Shown here: piece after piece, positions 49,701-54,330 of the stretch
Numbering within the stretch: position 1 is the first letter of the stretch
How the letters are laid out: every line of letters begins with the position of its first letter
NCBI RefSeq assembly: GCF_015706575.1
Contig: NW_024037074.1
Span: forward strand, 14,373,334 to 14,437,333
DNA: 64,000 nt
Reading direction: 5' to 3'
DNA from: Patiria miniata
Lineage: Eukaryota > Echinodermata > Asteroidea > Valvatida > Asterinidae
Notes under the pieces: model-generated
What the model was told of the DNA's origin: nothing
The model's database searches: none
Seen by the model: only the letters and a program-made list of their open reading frames with translations
Translations under genes and position numbers: made by a program

Positions 49701-52700
49701 AGTTCAGATGTCTCAACCCACCTTCCACTGGACGACTCAGCTTGCTGGGGTCAGCTGCTAGTTTGACTGTAGAAAGTAACATGAATCTTTATGTGTCATT
49801 TGGTCCTCTTCCAGTTCCAGCCCCTCCCACCCCCAAACCAACCAGTTCAGCCATTAAACCAGGTAGGTTGGTTCAGTTTTATCTTGGTTTAATTGCTGTT
49901 TACCTTTTGTTTTAAATAATGGAAGGTTTGCGGAAACACCATGTGTGAATAATTTCTCAACTAAGAGAATGGTTCTGAAAAGAACCAGAGGTACATGTAT
50001 AAACTCGACGTTCCGGTCAGTATGCTCTGACCGTCTTCACTCTCCTGAAGACGGTCAGAGCATACTGACCGGTACGTCGAGTTTATACCTCTGGTTCTTT
50101 TCAGAACCATTCTCTTAGTTGAGAAATTATTCACACATGGTGTTTCCGCAAACCTTCCATTATTTAGTATCTCCACCATGCAAAGCTTCAAATCTTACTT
50201 ACCTTTTGTTTTGTTTTAACTATGTAGTGGTAAACTGGGGTTTTTTTGGGGGGGGGGGGGCGGGGGGGGGGGGGGGGGGGCGGGGGGGGGGGGGCGGGGG
50301 GGGGGGGCGGGGGGGGGGGGGCGGGGGGGGGGGCGGGGGGGGGGGGGGGGCGGGGGGGGGGAGGTTGTACCTATGTCAGATTACATGGCCTTTCAACTTA
50401 TAATTATGGATTTGTGTTCTAAAATTAGAGGGACAGGTATGAAGGAAATTATATACATTTTTGTTCAATGTTTGTTTCAAATTGATTCATTTCTCCAAAT
50501 GTCTGTGTTTATGATTTCATGATTTGTATACAGTACAACAATAAAAGTGTGTGACCGAATGTGTATTTATATATATTATATTTAACCCCTTACAATTTTA
50601 GAATTTTCATAAAAATGTAAGGTTAACCCCTTAATTTAAACATTAAATTTTGCCCAATTTTACTCAAAAAAGCAAGGTTAACCCCTTACTTCTGGAATTG
50701 TTCAGAAACATCTGATTTTGCCAAATTTTGCTAAAATGTGCACCCACTTAACAAGGTTAACCCCTTCTGTGATTTTCCAGAAACATCTGATTTTGCCCAA
50801 TTTTGCTAAAAATGCAAGGTTTACCCCTTACAATTTTAGATGTCTCATTAAAATCTGATTTAGCCCAATTTTGCTTAAATTGCAAGGTTAACCCCTTACA
50901 ATTTGAAATTTTTATAAACATTTAATTGTGTCCAATTTTACTCAAAAAGCAAGGTTAACCCCTTACATCTGGAATTTTCTAGAAACATGTGAAACCCCTT
51001 ACAATTGTAAATTTTTCAGAAACATCTGATTTTGCCAAATTTTGCTAAAATGTGCACCCATTTAACAAGGTTAACCCCTTACTTCTGGAATTTTCCAGAA
51101 GCATCTGATTCTGCCCAATTGTGCTAAAAATGCAAGGTTAACCCCCTACAATTTTAGATTTCTCATAAAAATCTGATTCTGCCCAATTTTGCTAAAAATG
51201 CAAGGTTAACCCCTTACAATTTGAAATCTTCATCAACATTTAATTGTGCCCAATTTTACTCAATAAGCAAGGTTAACCCCTTACATCTGGAATTTTCCAG
51301 AAACATGTGAAACCCCTTACAATTGTACATTTTTCAGAAACATCTGATTTTGCCAAATTTTGCTAAAATGTGCACCCACTTAACAAGGTTAACCCCTTAC
51401 TTCTGTGACTTTCCAGAAACATCTGATTTTGCCCAATTTTGCTCAAAATGCAAGGTTAACCCCTCACAATCTGAAATGTTTCATAAAAATCTGATTTTGC
51501 CCAATTTTGCTAAAAATGCAAGGTTAACCCCTTACAATTTTAGATTTCTCATAAAAAAATCTGATTTTGCCCAATTTTGCTAAAACTGCAAGGTTAACCC
51601 CTTACGATTTGAAATTTTTATAAAACATTTAATTGTACCAAATTTTACTCAAAAAGCAAGGTTAACCCCTTACATCTGGAATTTTTCATAAACATGTGAT
51701 TTTGCCCAATTTTGCTAAAATATGCAAGGTTAACCCCTTACAATTTTAGATTTCTCATAAAAATCTGATTCTGTCCAATTTTGCTAAAACTGCAAGGTTA
51801 ACCCCTTACAATCTGAAATTTTCCAGAAACATGTGATTTTGCCCTATTTTGCTAATAAATGCAAGGTTAACCCCTTACAATTGTAAGTTTTTCAGAAACA
51901 TCTGATTTTGCCAAATTTTGCTTAAATATGCAAGGTTAACCCCTTACAATTTAAAATTTTTCATGAATTCTGATTTTGCCGAATTTTGCTGAAAACGCAA
52001 GATTAACCCCTTACAATCTGAAATTTTCCAGAAACATCTGATTGTGCCGTATTTTGCAAAAAAATGCAAGGTTAACCCCTTACAATTTGAAATTTTCATA
52101 AACATTTAATTTTGCCCAATTTAACTCAAAAAAGCAAGGTTAACCCCTTACAATTTGGAATTTTTCATAAACATCTGATTTTGCCCAATTTTGCTAAAAT
52201 ATGCAAGGTTAACCCCTTACAATTTTCGATTTCTCATAAAAATCTGATTTTGCCCAATTTTGCTAAAAATGCAAAGTTAACCCTTTACAATTTTAGATTT
52301 CTCATAAAAATCTGATTCTGCCCAATTTTGCTAAAAACGCAAGGTTAACCCCTTACAATCTGAAATTTTCCAGAAACATCTGATTTTGCTGTATTTTGCA
52401 AAAAATGCAAGGTTAACCCCTTACAATTTGAAATTTTCATAAACATTTAATTTTGCCCAATTTAACTCAAAAAAGCAATTTGAAATTTTTCATAAACATC
52501 TGATTTTGCCCAATTTTGCAAAAATATGCAAGGTTAACCCCTTACAATTTTAGATTTCTCATAAAAATCTGATTCTGTCCAATTTGGCTAAAACTGCAAG
52601 GTTAACCCCTTACAATTTGAAATTTTTATTAACATTTAATTGTGCCCAATTTTACTCAAAAAGCAAGGTTATCCCCTTACAATTTTAGATTTCTCATAAA

Positions 52701-54330
52701 AATCTGATTCTGCCTAATTTGCTAAAAATGCAAGGTTACCCCTTACAACCTTAGATTTTTCAAAAAATCTGATTTTGCCCAATTTTGCTAAAAATGTAAG
52801 GTTAAGCACTTACAATTTGAAATTTCCAATAAACATTCAATTTTGCCAAATTTTACTCAAAAAGCAAGGTTTACCCCTTACAACTTGAATTTTTCAGAAA
52901 AATCTGATTTTGCCCAATTTTGCTAAAATATGCAAGGTTAACCCCCTTACAATTTTCGATTTCTCATAAAAATCTGATTTTGCCCAATTTTGCTAAAAAT
53001 GCAAAGTTAACCCTTTACAATTTTAGATTTCTCATAAAAATCTGATTCTGCCCAATTTTGCTAAAAACGCAAGGTTAACCACTTACAATCTGAAATTTTC
53101 CAGAAACATCTGATTTTGCTGTATTTTGCAAAAAATGCAAGGTTAACCCCTTACAATTTGAAATTTTCATAAACATTTAATTTTGCCCAATTTAACTCAA
53201 AAAAGCAAGGTTAACCCTTACAATTTGAAATTTTTCATAAACATCTGATTTTGCCCAATTTTGCAAAAATATGCAAGGTTAACCCCTTACAATTTTAGAT
53301 TTCTCATAAAAATCTGATTCTGCCCAATTTTGCTTAAAACGCAAGGTTAACCCCTTACAATCTGAAATTTTCCAGAAACATCTGATTTTGCTGTATTTTG
53401 CAAAAAATGCAAGGTTAACCCCTTACAATTTGAAATTTTCATAAACATTTAATTTTGCCCAATTTAACTCAAAAAAGCAAGGTTAACCCTTACAATTTGA
53501 AATTTTTCATAAACATCTGATTTTGCCCAATTTTGCAAAAATATGCAAGGTTAACCCCTTACAATTTGAAATTTTTATTAACATTTAATTGTGCCCAATT
53601 TTACTCAAAAAGCAAGGTTATCCCCTTACAATTTTAGATTTCTCATAAAAATCTGATTCTGCTTAATTTGCTAAAAATGCAAGGTTACCCCTTACAACCT
53701 TAGATTTTTCAAAAAAAATCTGATTTTGCCCAATTTTGCTAAAAATGTAAGGTTAAGCACTTACAATTTGAAATTTCCAATAAACATTCAATTTTGCCAA
53801 ATTTTACTCAAAAAGCAAGGTTTACCCCTTACAACTTGAATTTTTCAGAAAAATCTGATTTTGCCCAATTTTGCAGAAAATGCAAGGTTTAACCCCTAAC
53901 AATTTTAAATTTTTCATAAACATCCGATTTTCCCCAATTTTGCTAAAAATGCAAGGTTAACCCCTAACAATTTGAAATTTTTCACAAACATCTGATTTTT
54001 CCCATTTTTGACAAAAACGCAAAGTTAACCCCTTACAATCTGAAATTGTTCATAAAAACCTGATTTTGCCCAATTTTGCAAAAAATGCAAGGTTAACAAA
54101 CCCCTTACAATTTGAAGTTTTTCTGATAAAAATGCATTTCAATCCCACAAAACTCTCTCTTTGTGTTAAACCGTCAAGGGAGTACTCCTGCATTCATCAG
54201 ATGAGTCCATATACGTAGCAGTAGCAGCAGCCGTCAGTGAACTTATGCATATGTTATTTCTTTTTGTGCAGTTGCTGGATGGTTGTCTATCCTCTTGACT
54301 GGAGCTGTCATCTTGTTTGCCAGACGTTAA
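16698..54330 (+). CDS. Gene B: seven-CTLD C-type lectin receptor (complete)
   Basis: Twenty-four exons: 16698-16755, 23035-23055, 23573-23719, 24040-24200, 25854-25965, 26319-26584, 27286-27457, 30084-30210, 32453-32604, 33691-33885, 34349-34369 (uncertain), 34912-35090, 36830-36888, 39065-39180, 42352-42621, 43979-44139, 45307-45412, 45659-45786, 46274-46408, 46821-46986, 47215-47481, 49072-49245, 49815-49862, 54272-54330. Sum 3,300 nt, 1,099 residues plus stop. Signal peptide about 1-25. CTLDs at about 27-166, 175-311, 328-467, 478-604, 627-771, 790-915 and 930-1063; stalk 1065-1081; anchor 1082-1097. All introns are GT-AG and all phases match. It resembles mannose-receptor-type CTLD arrays but lacks the cysteine-rich and fibronectin-II domains and an endocytic tail, so I give no symbol. 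Glycan binding at the cell surface is expected; an immune role is inference. The upstream paralogue is gene A. Confidence 0.85.
18141..18747. mobile_element. Element with repeated key motif CCCTAACGTGGCGCAC
   Basis: The motif is found direct at 18,143 and 18,362 and inverted twice in tandem at the other end (18,713-18,730 and 18,734-18,747). This is a terminal and subterminal inverted arrangement typical of transposase binding sites. About 607 bp, no ORF. Flanking duplication not clear. Confidence 0.55.
19003..19232. mobile_element. Small G/C-tract inverted-repeat element
   Basis: ATTGCTATGGGCGTTGC near 19,003 and CGACGCCCATGGCCAT near 19,220 are imperfect inverse complements, followed inward by a G8 and a C15 tract. 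Confidence 0.5.
19466..20333. mobile_element. Element with repeated key motif CCCTATTATCGCGGTA
   Basis: Direct copies at 19,466-19,481 and 19,666-19,681, exactly 200 bp apart, and two tandem inverted copies at 20,297-20,312 and 20,314-20,329. Extended match: GGACTCCCTATTATCGCGG at 19,661 pairs with the inverse ending at 20,333. Same architecture as the element at 18,141 but an unrelated motif. No ORF. Confidence 0.55.
21030..21195 (+). repeat. AATTCGTTATTA short-repeat cluster
   Basis: About seven imperfect copies of AATTCGTTATTACGGAT spaced 20-30 bp apart. Confidence 0.75.
21710..22222. mobile_element. MITE with TTAA target duplication, copy 3
   Basis: 513 bp between TTAA at 21706-21709 and 22223-22226, with ends AGAGAATATACATCATTT and AAATGTTGTATATTCCCT. 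Contains a perfect 34-bp palindrome at 22,032-22,065. Confidence 0.8.
22032..22065. repeat. Perfect 34-bp palindrome inside the MITE
   Basis: Half-site TTTCCAACGCTGATCGG followed by its exact inverse complement with no spacer. Copy 2 has the same structure at 10,002-10,035 with one mismatched pair. Copy 1 keeps only a decayed half near 2,807-2,830. Confidence 0.85.
22255..22689. mobile_element. Large foldback element
   Basis: Two arms of roughly 190 bp, almost perfectly inverse complementary, around a centre of about 60 bp near 22,449-22,508. Outer end GGCCTATTTACTGGACTGCC on both sides. No ORF. It begins about 30 bp after the TTAA MITE. Confidence 0.85.
22701..22860. repeat. Run of three short hairpins
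   Basis: Stem 1: GAGTAACTCCAGAT (22705-22718) with 22743-22756. Stem 2: GCTCATGAC (22763-22771) with 22799-22807. Stem 3: CTGAAATCAGAAG (22814-22826) with 22848-22860. All three stems are perfect. Confidence 0.75.
23035..23055 (+). CDS. Gene B exon 2: 21-nt microexon closing the signal peptide
   Basis: Phase 1 in and out; adds VPLVYGV. Preceded by a pyrimidine-rich tract and CACAG, followed by GTGAGT. Supplies a plausible cleavage site (VYG) just before the first CTLD. Confidence 0.75.
23573..23719 (+). CDS. Gene B exon 3: CTLD1 start
   Basis: Phase 1 in and out. GCPTNFYRIGDICLSLLQ, then FADAEAKCKTLNSEATLAIV, the first cysteines and helix of a CTLD. Confidence 0.88.
24040..24200 (+). CDS. 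Gene B exon 4: CTLD1 middle (QPD)
   Basis: Phase 1 in, phase 0 out. Contains VYIGLKATPANPFYTWSDGT and RWGVGQPDG. QPD at about residues 122-124 suggests galactose-type preference. Confidence 0.87.
24560..24848 (+). repeat. Head-to-tail dimer, ~150-bp unit
   Basis: Both units carry GATAACTTGAGAAATACTT, GTGGATTGTTCTTGGTAATC and GGTCAAGGTCACAGTGGC, separated by a poly-A run. TCAAGGTCA is an extended nuclear-receptor half site. Confidence 0.8.
25190..25740 (-). repeat. Interspersed repeat, copy 2 (inverted)
   Basis: Inverse complement of parts of 13,920-14,700, including TGAGGCTTGAAAAGATTGAC and TTACGTAACC. Confidence 0.65.
25854..25965 (+). CDS. Gene B exon 5: CTLD1 end
   Basis: Phase 0 in, phase 1 out. 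TNTEYCVVLDN, then YWYDVPCTEQHRYICSRKM. WYD stands in place of WND; the cysteines are canonical. Confidence 0.87.
26319..26584 (+). CDS. Gene B exon 6: CTLD2 first part
   Basis: Phase 1 in, phase 0 out. Linker DDSDNNKPIPGTRC, then FIPLGNSACFYLYNDAAKSY, AQAACRAV and AWIGLKSNN. Confidence 0.9.
26585..27285 (+). other. Gene B intron with poly-G and LINE/SINE-like fragment
   Basis: Holds GGCCGTTAAGCGGGCCCC near 26,750, a string also seen at about 4,979 and 58,420, plus G tracts near 26,955 and 27,000. Otherwise nothing recognised. Confidence 0.45.
27286..27457 (+). CDS. Gene B exon 7: CTLD2 end (EPS)
   Basis: Phase 0 in, phase 1 out. NWGTDEPSGQTGEGCV, then DNWDDTTCADTAAYICRFDK. EPS at about 275-277 with WDD in place of WND. 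Confidence 0.9.
27687..30035. repeat. 42-bp minisatellite, about 2.3 kb
   Basis: After a short GGTCTCG-rich stretch (27,687-27,750), roughly 54 units of about 42 bp follow, each with CTAAGCCCCACCCAACCCCC and AGTCCTCATTCCACTGT. The right end (about 29,640-30,020) is reorganised into three copies of a 125-bp higher-order unit (42+42+41). The unit length is divisible by three, so long ORFs appear on both strands; I treat them as artefacts. Sits in the intron between CTLD2 and CTLD3. Confidence 0.95.
30084..30210 (+). CDS. Gene B exon 8: CTLD3 start
   Basis: Phase 1 in, phase 2 out. Linker MTYPTPDPATV, then CPNNWISQGENCYYFSDRK and WGEANYR split across the junction. Confidence 0.87.
30211..32452 (+). 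other. Gene B intron with a transposon-like element
   Basis: Contains a terminal-inverted-repeat element (31,150-32,116) with the third copy of the spacer repeat inside it (about 31,410-31,590, inverted). No exon is needed, since 30,210 joins 32,453 in frame. Confidence 0.6.
31150..32116. mobile_element. TIR element with GCCTTTTCACACT ends
   Basis: GCCTTTTCACACT at 31,150 and AGTGTGAAAAGGC ending at 32,116 are exact inverse complements. The subterminal region is rich in CCGGATC/ACACGGATCG-type strings. A nested interspersed repeat lies inside. No transposase seen. Confidence 0.6.
32453..32604 (+). CDS. Gene B exon 9: CTLD3 middle
   Basis: Phase 2 in, phase 1 out. Joins as R-CMRMYEGAMLASITSSAD, then FVWIGLTRVQTG. 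Supplies the first-disulfide cysteine and the WIGL core. Confidence 0.87.
32605..33690 (+). other. Gene B intron, no recognised content
   Basis: AT-rich, with a short AAT-type repeat near 33,213-33,236. Nothing else supported. Confidence 0.5.
33691..33885 (+). CDS. Gene B exon 10: CTLD3 end (EPD)
   Basis: Phase 1 in and out. TFEWIDQKELNYALWSAAEP, with EPD at about 425-427, ESCVAMSINTAG, WLDEIC and LYSVCKLPK. WLD replaces WND. Confidence 0.9.
34349..34369 (+). CDS. Possible 21-nt microexon between CTLD3 and CTLD4
   Basis: AG-flanked 21 bases followed by GTAAGT, phase 1 in and out; would add QNSYQAR to the linker. Exon 10 joins exon 12 in frame with or without it, so it could be a cassette microexon or chance. 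Confidence 0.45.
34912..35090 (+). CDS. Gene B exon 12: CTLD4 start
   Basis: Phase 1 in, phase 0 out. CGGNVEELKVGDQCYFPS, then WTEAENKCREYGGHLTTVKD, a textbook CTLD first half. Confidence 0.9.
35091..36829 (+). other. Gene B intron with nuclear-receptor-motif repeat
   Basis: Mostly featureless AT-rich sequence. The 3' part (about 36,500-36,735) is a two-unit repeat related to 8,065-8,345 and holds a DR1 motif AGGTCAAAGGTCA at 36,701-36,713. Confidence 0.55.
36830..36888 (+). CDS. Gene B exon 13: CTLD4 core
   Basis: 59 nt, phase 0 in, phase 2 out. SFGFARSYWLGLRDEGAGF; WLGL is the CTLD core. Confidence 0.85.
37118..37260 (+). repeat. tRNA-derived SINE
   Basis: A box TGGTCGAGTGG (37130-37140) and B box GATTCAAGTCC (37174-37184) match the RNA polymerase III consensus with one mismatch and are about 34 bp apart, as in tRNA genes. 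No clean cloverleaf acceptor, so a SINE rather than a tRNA. Confidence 0.6.
37651..38669. mobile_element. TIR element with CCTGTTCCCACT ends
   Basis: CCTGTTCCCACTAGATCC at the left and GTGGGAACGGG at the right are imperfect inverse complements. The left subterminal region is built from overlapping GGATCAGATCCACC palindromes, and more GATCCACC strings lie just beyond the right end (to about 38,770). No ORF. Confidence 0.55.
39065..39180 (+). CDS. Gene B exon 14: CTLD4 sugar-site region
   Basis: Phase 2 in, phase 1 out. WSDGTAFDISTDYSAF, PSGQLPDNLAGEEDCTELRI. The triad position reads LPD within QLPDN, a degenerate site. Confidence 0.87.
39453..39893. mobile_element. pogo/Tigger-type MITE
   Basis: Ends CAGTGGAACGCCGCCGCTAT and its imperfect inverse ending AACTG, flanked by TA on both sides. 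CAGT termini with TA duplication are characteristic of the pogo branch of Tc1/mariner. 441 bp, no transposase. Confidence 0.7.
40045..40195. mobile_element. Small foldback element
   Basis: Arms of about 60 bp containing GATGAAAATAAGTT, AGCAGTGCTCAC and AGCTGAATTTT, inverted around a centre near 40,120. Confidence 0.75.
40291..41267 (+). repeat. 98-bp tandem array, ten units, each a hairpin
   Basis: Units start at 40291, 40389, 40485, 40581, 40679, 40777, 40875, 40973, 41071 and 41169. Each has AGCGCGCCGTTCGTGGGTGA and, about 21 bp later, TCACCTACGAACAGCGCGCT, which are inverse complements with few mismatches. Units two and three are 96 bp, which keeps a short ORF open there by chance. Confidence 0.92.
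41440..41580 (+). repeat. tRNA-derived SINE
   Basis: A box TAGCCTAATGG (perfect consensus, near 41,444) and B box GGTTCTAATCC (41,488-41,498, one mismatch). No mature tRNA fold. Confidence 0.6.
42163..42236. repeat. Imperfect hairpin
   Basis: AGCATTGTGCAAGCTATTGT pairs with CAATAGCTGGCACAATGCT around a loop of about 33 nt. Related to the hairpin at 15,191-15,297, so more likely a repeat than a microRNA. Confidence 0.5.
42352..42621 (+). CDS. Gene B exon 15: CTLD4 end fused to CTLD5 start
   Basis: Phase 1 in and out. GEWGRSACGNLLKFVCKREE ends CTLD4; a Ser/Thr/Pro linker follows; then GECPKDYFRLDNMCFNLRG and TTLATVSNPGQQ begin CTLD5. The only place where two CTLDs share an exon, so an intron was probably lost here. 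Confidence 0.9.
42692..42907. mobile_element. Short MITE with TTAA flanks
   Basis: CCAGTTCACG at the left and GCGAACTAG at the right are imperfectly inverted, directly bounded by TTAA (42688-42691 and 42908-42911). Confidence 0.4.
43283..43600 (-). pseudogene. LINE reverse-transcriptase C-terminal fragment
   Basis: Minus-strand reading gives WTDHISNID, stop, HISDKIRKRRMALAGHC, then after a frameshift ILWEPTHG, RRATYIDTLRRDVG and LMLDREQWRA. The order (GHC, WEP.HG, TY.D.LR.D, DR..WRA) is the usual C-terminal tail of a non-LTR retrotransposon ORF2. One stop and one frameshift, with no upstream RT domain: a dead 5'-truncated copy. Confidence 0.75.
43979..44139 (+). CDS. Gene B exon 16: CTLD5 middle (QPD)
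   Basis: Phase 1 in, phase 0 out. LLTAIIQGVGADMWIGLNG, then TSWAPDQPDNALPITDP. QPD at about 729-731. Nearly identical to gene A bases 1-141. Confidence 0.9.
44140..45306 (+). other. Gene B intron, no recognised content
   Basis: Aligns partly with gene A 142-1474. No array or transposon identified. Confidence 0.5.
45307..45412 (+). CDS. Gene B exon 17: CTLD5 end
   Basis: Phase 0 in, phase 1 out. NSASCVAMMNDPDDPGLWND, then AYLCQSP. Intact WND; with QPD this is the most canonical calcium site of the receptor. Confidence 0.9.
45659..45786 (+). CDS. Gene B exon 18: linker and CTLD6 start
   Basis: Phase 1 in, phase 0 out. SSGGDPPPLPGNPC, then YSNYFDTCFLMESAKKNSF. Confidence 0.87.
46274..46408 (+). 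CDS. Gene B exon 19: CTLD6 core
   Basis: Phase 0 in and out. DCESRDGSLLSLNNQYAGAL, then DDEAWLGLRRNA. Three codons longer than gene A. Confidence 0.88.
46821..46986 (+). CDS. Gene B exon 20: CTLD6 end (EPN)
   Basis: Phase 0 in, phase 1 out. RWGPNEPNNNNGDCVALTRD, then FWAVRQCYDNNYYFCKYP. EPN at about 884-886; WAV replaces WND. Confidence 0.9.
47215..47481 (+). CDS. Gene B exon 21: CTLD7 first part
   Basis: Phase 1 in and out. Linker TPPEVPGLKGG, ICPPDYVEFPESDDCYLFG, DLTCATNHNGGRLPSIHSKA, IWLGVTRNA. Confidence 0.92.
47772..48130. mobile_element. MITE with CCAAAAAAGTCTC ends
   Basis: Left CCAAAAAAGTCTCCGGTTTC and right AAACCAGAGACTTTTTTTTT-GG are inverse complements over about 30 bp, extending into GGTATG/CATACC. 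Confidence 0.7.
48303..48603. mobile_element. MITE with GATATTTAGCCCA ends
   Basis: Terminal GATATTTAGCCCA and TGGGCTAAATATC are exact inverse complements, with further pairing through GGTGTCCGTA and TACGGACACC. About 301 bp. Confidence 0.75.
49072..49245 (+). CDS. Gene B exon 22: CTLD7 end (EPT)
   Basis: Phase 1 in and out. YVNWDAGEPTDDNNANNNG, GWSDVASTERHNYICKSPK. EPT at about 1027-1029. Lacks both inner cysteines, as in gene A. Confidence 0.92.
49667..49750 (-). repeat. tRNA-like SINE
   Basis: On the minus strand, GTCGTCCAGTGGAAG (A-box-like) and GGGTTCTAGTCC (B-box-like). Orthologous to the trace at 9,440-9,500 in gene A. Confidence 0.45.
49815..49862 (+). CDS. Gene B exon 23: stalk
   Basis: 48 nt, phase 1 in and out, FPAPPTPKPTSSAIKP, identical in protein to gene A. 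An alternative acceptor six bases downstream also keeps frame. Confidence 0.82.
49914..50165. mobile_element. Near-perfect 252-bp foldback element
   Basis: Arms of about 120 bp meet at a 6-bp loop near 50,037-50,042. The left arm has a few extra bases (ACATGTA-like). Outer end AAATAATGGAAGGTTTGCGG. A diverged relative of one arm lies at about 3,140-3,250 in gene A. Confidence 0.85.
50248..50361 (+). repeat. Poly-G tract with periodic single C
   Basis: About 114 bases of G interrupted by single C roughly every 10-18 bases. Strong G-quadruplex potential. Gene A has only about 12 G at the matching site (10,221-10,232). The exact length may be unreliable in the assembly. Confidence 0.85.
50583..54125. 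repeat. ~68-bp satellite array, 3.5 kb
   Basis: About 50 units with AAGGTTAACCCCTTACAATT, GAAATTTTTCATAAACATCT and GATTTTGCCCAATTTTGCTA. Units differ in phase and sequence; some blocks recur as higher-order repeats (for example about 52,190-52,480, 52,940-53,180 and 53,280-53,480). Lies inside the last intron of gene B. The corresponding gene A intron has none. Confidence 0.95.
54272..54330 (+). CDS. Gene B last exon: hydrophobic C-terminal anchor
   Basis: Phase 1 in. VAGWLSILLTGAVILFARR then TAA. Transmembrane with a minimal tail, or a GPI signal; gene A differs by A/V and V/L only. Confidence 0.87.

Noticed and set aside
50119..50403. Glycine-rich ORF
   Set aside because: Translation of the poly-G tract.
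51323..52315. ORFs in the 68-bp satellite
   Set aside because: Periodic repeat translation with no start context or splice logic.
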